From Solanum dulcamara (taxonomy: Eukaryota; Streptophyta; Magnoliopsida; Solanales; Solanaceae), in contig NC_077245.1 in the NCBI RefSeq assembly GCF_947179165.1, positions 21,179,740 through 21,243,739 of the forward strand: DNA of 64,000 nt, given 5' to 3'. The stretch's first letter is position 1. Each line of letters begins with the position of its first letter. The translations under genes were made by a program, and so were the position numbers. The notes under the pieces were generated by a model, which saw only the letters and a list, made by a program, of their open reading frames with translations, searched no databases and was not told the origin of the DNA. Of the stretch, positions 58,652 to 64,000 are shown in pieces.

Positions 58652-61600
58652 ATGGCTCCATATCTAGTTCTTCTTCAAAGAGTTTTGCTCAGTTTATTTC
58701 TTTTATCAGGTAGGTATTGCTCAATTTTGCTTTTTATTGCGTATAATAATTTTTTGAAATTCTAGCTTCACTACTGTCTTGCTCCCAACACAAAATATAA
58801 TTATTTTGGTTTTCGTCATATATATTCTTTTTCAAGTATGTGACACATTGCATTTATTCAATTAACAAACAATAATTATGTAATTATGTTTTGCATTTCA
58901 ATAAGCCCATCATCAGATTGTACCATGTGGATTGTGAAGCTTGGTTTAGGAATTTGAAGTGTGGAACAATATTAGGTTGAAGTTTTTAAAAAGTTATTTG
59001 AAATTAAAATTGAAAAAAAAAGAGTATTCATTTAGTCTTACCCGTTTAATGCCCATGTCGTTTACAAAATTTAGTAGTAAATACTTATTTGTATGAGCCC
59101 GTTTGGATGGGCTTTAAGTTGGAACCAACTTAAAGCCCCTTTTTAGCTGTTGGACGTGTTTGCCTAATGCTAACTTTAAGCCATAAAGTTCTTAAAGTCA
59201 GTCAAAAATGAAAAGTTAGGATTCCTAACTTTTTTTTCCTAAGTGCTTAAAGTCATTTTTTTTACCATAGAAATTACTTTTATATCCCTTATCTTTTAAT
59301 TAAATTCTCAAACTATCCTTTTTATTCTTTTAACCCTAAAATTCACATCATTTTCCTCATTTAAGCACTTTTATCCAAACACTCAACTGCTTATTTATAA
59401 AAATAACTTTCAGCACTTCAAAGTTCTAAAAGCACTTCATACATAAAAGTTACTTTTTTTAAGCCCATCCAAACGGGCTCTATATCATGTTTATATCAAA
59501 TAAAAATAATAATTTTAATAGTTAATATTTAAGGTAAAAAAATATATTACTTAACCATGGTTAAGTGATAAATTTATATCTGAAAGAAGAATATTATATA
59601 ATCCATTGATTTAATCTATACATCAGGTGCAAGTAGATTTTTATCAAATTCAAATATTAAAATATCAAAGAAGCTAAATACGAATATTTTGCACTTTATC
59701 AATCATCTTGTTACACAAATTAATTAAAGAAATATGCCCCCTTTTTTCTTTGTAAAGGAATGAGGTAGTTTAAAAAGCAGCTTACTAATACTTGCACTCT
59801 ACACAGAACAAAAACCACTCTATGGGGATGGGCTAAGATGATCAAATTTGTCAAAAAAAAAAATTGTTACAGAAACTCTGTGTAAATTTGCTAGAAATAA
59901 TGTCACAGAAATAACCATTATGTACCAATTAACCATAGCAAAAGTTGCTTACACCTTTGCAAAAGAAGAATCGCTCCAAGCCAATTCTATTTCAAGATTG
60001 TGTACCTATTAACAGCAAAAGTTATTAACACCTTTGCAAATGAAGAATTGTTCCAAGCCAATTCTACTTCACTGAGAAATAGAACTTTGATTCCACAAAA
60101 TTAGAAAAGGAAAGAAAGAGTTCTCTGTGATCTTTTTTAAAGCAGTGTGTCTTTTTTTTTTTTTATAATAGAAAGAGGAGAAAAAAGTATGTATATGGTA
60201 AATGTCAAATCTTTTGACTTGTTCATATGTTACTTCTTCCTATTTTTAATAAAAATTTTACTCCACTATTGACGGTAGCTCCTCCGATCCTCCCCTAATA
60301 AAAAAACGAACTCACTTTAAATTTGTATGACAGGCGTAAAATTCTCCGAATCTGCAAGAATTTTCACCATAATAAACAACTGCAAAGAGACAATTTGGCC
60401 GGGCGTCTTCCCAGGCGACAACTTCAATGGCGGCGGATTTACTCTAAAATCTGGCCAATCCATGGTTTTCACAGCACCAGTTAGTTTTTCAGGCAGAATT
60501 TGGGGAAGAACAGGTTGCAATTTTGACAAAAATGGCAACGGCTCATGTTTAACTGGTGATTGTGGACCATCTGTCAAGTGTTCAGGCACAGGAAAAACTC
60601 CTGCTTCTCTTGCCGAATTTACCCTTGCTAATCTCGATTTTTACGATGTTAGCCTTGTCGATGGATTTAACGTGCCTATAAGTGTTACCCCTCTAAATGG
60701 CAAAGGAAATTGTAGTGTTGCTGGTTGTAATGGAGATTTAAGACAACATTGCCCTTCTGAACTTGCAGTTAAGAATAATGGGAGAGTTATTGGATGCAGG
60801 AGTGCTTGTGATGTGTTCAATACGGATGAGTATTGTTGTAGGGGTAATTATGGAAATCCATCGACTTGTCAACCTACTTTTTATTCTAAGAAATTCAAAG
60901 AAGATTGTCCAACTGCTTATAGTTATGCCTATGATGATCCAACTAGCATTTTTACATGCTCAGGGACTGATTATGTTGTTGCTTTTTGCTCCTCAAGGTA
61001 TGTTCAAATAATTATTGCATTTCTCTTATTATAGTTTTTGCTTTTCTCTTTCTTTATGGTGTTGATGAACATCTCTTTTGTCGACCATTTAGAGCTTGGC
61101 ATTGCTGTTAGGAGGTTAAAAGTATTTGGACAAAAATATTTTTTTAAAAAATTAAGGTGTTTGACTAATCAATAAAACTGTTTTTAATTAGAAGCAGAAG
61201 CAATTTTTTTGCTCTACTTCTTAAAAAACAGAAGAAGAAAATTATTCTTGTAAGAGAAAAGGGTCAAAAATACCCTTAAACTATCTAAAATGAACAAAAA
61301 TATCCTCCATTTATAGTTTGGTCCAAAAATACCCTTGTCGTCAATACTTTGGTTCTGAAATGTCTTTATTGTTATTTAATGGGTCAAAAATGCTCTTTTC
61401 CGAATAAATATATATTTTTTTTAAAAAAAACAAATCTTGTTCCTTATAAAAATATTACTTTTAAGAAACTCTCTTCTTGTTTCTTTTTTTTTAAAACAAC
61501 TTTAAGTAATAAAAATTGTAGAAAATTATTTTATTCTTCATAATCTCATTTGATCAATTAAAAAAGAATAATTTCATTACTCTAAGTTTTAACGGATAAT

Positions 61601-63312
61601 ATATGTCATATATATAAGATCATAATAAATTCATCATTAATTTTTATTCAAATAACGATAAAAATAATTATAATAAAATAAGAAATATTTTAAATTTTTA
61701 AATTTTTTCTAATTGAAGTAGGATAAACATTTGCTAATAAAATAAATATTATTAGGAAAAAAATATGTTCAAAAAGAAAATAAATAATATATTTATCTGA
61801 AAAAGGGGCATTTTGACCCATTAAATAACAATAAGGACATTTCTGAACCAAAGTATTGACGACAAGGGCATTTTTGGACCAAACTATAAATAGAGGGCAT
61901 TTTTGTTCATTTCAGATAGTTTAAGCGCATTTTTGACCCTTTTCCCTTTTTTTAAAGACCAAACTATCATTGTCATATATACATATTTATTAATATATCT
62001 CTTACATTTATTTATTATTGTGGTGAATTTTCGTATGTGATGATTTAATTTGTGGAATAATTTTTAAATTTATTTTGCTTGATATTTTAATTATATTTAA
62101 ATATTATGTTAATATTATTTTAGTATTTAATTTATTTTTCTATTTATCTATGTATAATATCCATTGAAAATTTGAATATGTACATTTTAATTTAATAAAA
62201 ATAAAAATTTAAATAAAAAATTTGTAATAGATATTTAAATAATGTATTTTTATAAAATAATCTTAATATTAGAAGTTCATAATACTTGTCTTTTTTTGTA
62301 ATTTGACTCTCAAAAGCACTTTTTAAAAAAGATTAGTCAAACACAATATGCTTATTAAAAGTACTTTTCAAATGAATAGCTAAACAGTAAGTGTTTTTTT
62401 CTCAAAAGCACTTTTCTGAAAAGCCATTTTTAAAAAGTGCATCTAAAAATAAGTATTTTTTAGTAGCAATGTCAAACATGCTCTTAATTTAGGTTCGCAT
62501 TGAAAAGTGGGTAAAACATTTCTTACTAAAGAGGCAAAAATAATTTAATTCATATTCAAGTTTCAAATTTGAAATCTTGAGGCAAAAATGAGTACGTAAT
62601 TATCGCAAGAGGTAGCTTAATTAGTTCATGAATAATGTGTGGGTCATTTACCTATCTATTTATAAGCTCAACTCATTTCAACCCAATAAATATTAGATTG
62701 ATATGTAATATAAATTGGCTCATTAGAAACTGTGTCAGATATTTTCAAAAAGACATTTTTTATTTGATATGTTATATATAATTATAATAAAGAACTTTTT
62801 TTTTATTAGGTCCTAAAATGTTATAAAAGAACAAATAAAGTGACTAAAACTTAGTAGGAATTGGACAGGTCGAGTAATGACTCACATTTTAGTCATTTTC
62901 AATGTAACCCATTTCAGCGAATCAATAACTTATCCATTCATTAAGTCAGCCCATTTTAACATATTCAAACACAATCTGACCTGCTTATTTAACAATTCAA
63001 ATTACCACATCACCACAATCTTTCATTGTACTTTTAGTTTTCTAATATATGTTCATAGTTACAACAAGACACATGTTTACAAAATTAAGTATATATGAAA
63101 AGAAGTTAGATACCATTAAAGTCAAAGAAACTGTGAAAATAAAAGGAGTAACTATGATATGTTGAAAATGCAGGAAGAAACCAGTATGCACATACCATGA
63201 TCACAAGCTCGTTTGCAGTGGATCAAACGGTTTAACATCATCGATAAGCAATTGGTGGATAGTAATTCTTGGATTAACCCTCATAGCCAATTTTAAGATG
63301 ATCATCTTTTAA
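58652..63312 (+). CDS. Thaumatin-like protein (PR-5 family), three exons
   Basis: Exons 58652-58709, 60334-60997 and 63174-63312, joined at GT/AG borders (phase 1 and phase 2), give 286 residues. Exon 1 encodes MAPYLVLLQRVLLSLFLLS, a secretion signal. Mature sequence starts near RIFTIINNCKETIWPGVFPG. The thaumatin signature region GNGSCLTGDCGPSVKC is present with all its cysteines, though the Gly usual after CG is Pro. I count 16 cysteines to FC at the end of exon 2, the canonical eight disulfides, and the acidic-cleft Arg, Glu and Asp set appears kept. Exon 3 adds KKPVCTYHDHKLVCSGS and a hydrophobic end (SNWWIVILGLTLIANFKMII), suggesting a GPI signal or membrane anchor. Family members act in the apoplast in defence, some binding or cutting beta-glucans; this one's role is inferred. 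Exon 2 is certain; exons 1 and 3 rest on splice logic. Confidence 0.85.
59095..59480. mobile_element. MITE in intron 1 of the thaumatin-like gene
   Basis: 386 bp with perfect 20-bp terminal inverted repeats, GAGCCCGTTTGGATGGGCTT and its complement, flanked by TAT on both sides (59092-59094, 59481-59483). No coding. The 3-bp duplication fits the PIF/Harbinger (Tourist) type; the superfamily is an inference. Confidence 0.85.
61092..62483. mobile_element. Outer MITE in intron 2 of the thaumatin-like gene
   Basis: Imperfect inverted ends GAGCTTGGCATTGCT and, complemented, GAGCATGTTTGACATTGCT, flanked by TTA on both sides (61089-61091, 62484-62486), the usual PIF/Harbinger target. About 700 bp net of the inner foldback element it contains. 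It is AT-rich, with 'aaaagtacttt'-type words near both ends. Confidence 0.65.
61256..61944. mobile_element. Foldback MITE nested in the outer MITE
   Basis: 689 bp with terminal inverted repeats of about 145 bp each (61256-61402 and 61797-61944), roughly 93 % matched by eye, opening GAAAAGGGTCAAAAAT. The spacer of about 395 bp is AT-rich with no reading frame of note; the frame at 61349-61543 overlaps the repeat. Long inverted repeats suggest a Mutator-like MITE; I found no clear 9-bp TSD. Confidence 0.8.
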
Positions 63313-63838
63313 TATGTATAAATTGAATTCTTTTGACTTTTTTTTCCTGAGGAAGTTATCCTCGTTTTTACTTCTTTTTCCCGTCAAAAACTATTGTTGC
63401 AAAGTTCATGCTATTTATTTATTATTAATTTATGGGTATAAGCTTTGGCCTTTATCCCATGCTAATGAGTGTACAATTTTAAAAATCATATATATTAATA
63501 AACAATATGCTTGAATTATTATATAAATGATAAAGGAAAAAATGTCTTATTATGATTTCTCGTTTATAAATAATAGAAATTAAAAAAATGAAAAGAAATT
63601 ATAATTTTAAAAAAAAATTGAAAAAGTAACCCTACAATTACATGAAAAAATTATCTAACTACACAACTTTTTTTCCTATATTCTCTAAATTTTTCTACCA
63701 TTTGAAAAAAATACAAAAAGGCCTATTTTTCTCACCATCTCTCCTATTCTCGAATACATCACTATTACTCTTCCCACTTCACACCTTTCTTCCCCAATTT
63801 CACACGTAAAATCACGCACATGTATTAGCAATTACCTC
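63313..63838. other. 3' flank of the thaumatin-like gene
   Basis: The 3' untranslated region and spacer. An AATAAA stands at 63497-63502, 185 bp after the stop, a plausible polyadenylation signal. The frame 63314-63514 starts directly after the stop and has no resemblance to any family. No gene seen. Confidence 0.5.
63497..63502 (+). promoter_or_regulatory. Candidate polyadenylation signal
   Basis: AATAAA, 185 bp downstream of the stop of the thaumatin-like gene; plant signals are loose, so this is only the best match. Confidence 0.35.
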
Positions 63839-64000
63839 CACTACTAGAAATATGGGTTATAGCAATGGTTTCATATACGTTTTAATAGGCCCTAAAACCG
63901 TTGCTATAGAGATACGGCGACGGATTGACAACCGTCTCAACCGTTACTGTAGCTCTATTGTAACGGTTCTTGAGAGTGTTGCTATAGGTACCTCTATTGC
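63839..64000. mobile_element. End of a CACTA (En/Spm) transposon, cut by the window edge
   Basis: CACTACTAGAAATATGGG is a typical CACTA terminus, and the next 150 bp repeat subterminal words in both directions ('ccgttgctatag', 'aaccgttactgtag', 'gtaacggtt', 'gttgctatagg'). The 3 bases before it (CTC) would be one TSD copy. The body lies to the right of the window. Confidence 0.75.

Noticed and set aside
60317..60589. 90-codon minus-strand frame
   Set aside because: It is the antisense shadow of exon 2 of the thaumatin-like gene.
1..64000. CRISPR arrays, phage or bacterial operons
   Set aside because: Spliced gene, plant retrotransposons and AT-rich spacers make this eukaryotic DNA; the tandem arrays lack spacer-repeat alternation.

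Overview
The window is plant nuclear DNA, most likely from a Solanaceae genome (Solanum or Capsicum type; genus not settled). The evidence is Tekay/Del-like Ty3/gypsy chromoviruses with TGTAA...GGGTCGTGACA LTRs and initiator-Met-type primer binding sites, Tat/Ogre-like LTRs opening with TGTTGACACCC, an RTE-type LINE whose 3' end matches the familiar solanaceous SINE/LINE tail, and one intron-containing gene for a thaumatin-like protein. Everything was read by eye; no alignment or database search was run. All boundaries and identities are estimates, but most insertions are fixed by target-site duplications (TSDs) visible in the text.

Layout. 1-2940: leader, primer site and 5' LTR of a minus-strand gypsy element (L) running off the left edge. 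2941-11028: AT-rich spacer with a Tat-like LTR relic, two related chromovirus LTR relics in opposite orientation (G, F) and microsatellites. 11029-57539: one old minus-strand chromovirus (A, about 8.7 kb net) inflated to 46.5 kb by later insertions. These are a 5'-truncated chromovirus in its 3' LTR (C, 11651-18214), a Tat/Ogre-like element in pol (X, 22282-33111), a complete plus-strand chromovirus at the gag/protease junction (D, 33523-49922) that itself holds a GAG-only non-autonomous element (E, 36964-43930), an RTE LINE fragment in gag (50845-52712), and a solo LTR exactly in the primer binding site (B, 53524-55675). 57540-64000: spacer, the thaumatin-like gene (58652-63312, three exons, with MITEs in both introns), and the end of a CACTA transposon at the right edge.

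None of the retrotransposon coding regions is intact: all carry stops (often TGA where the family has CGA), frameshifts or lost catalytic residues. They are annotated as pseudogenes. The only gene that looks functional is the thaumatin-like gene: 286 residues, signal peptide, the canonical 16 cysteines, two extra cysteines and a hydrophobic C-terminal tail.

The most unusual structure is inside X. About 3.2 kb (host pol plus LTR, 21276-24477) recurs almost identically at 29915-33111, with a 19-bp filler at the junction copied from just downstream in the template. This replaced the 5' half of X and looks like a template-switching repair event. I saw no CRISPR array, rRNA, tRNA or obviously novel protein system.
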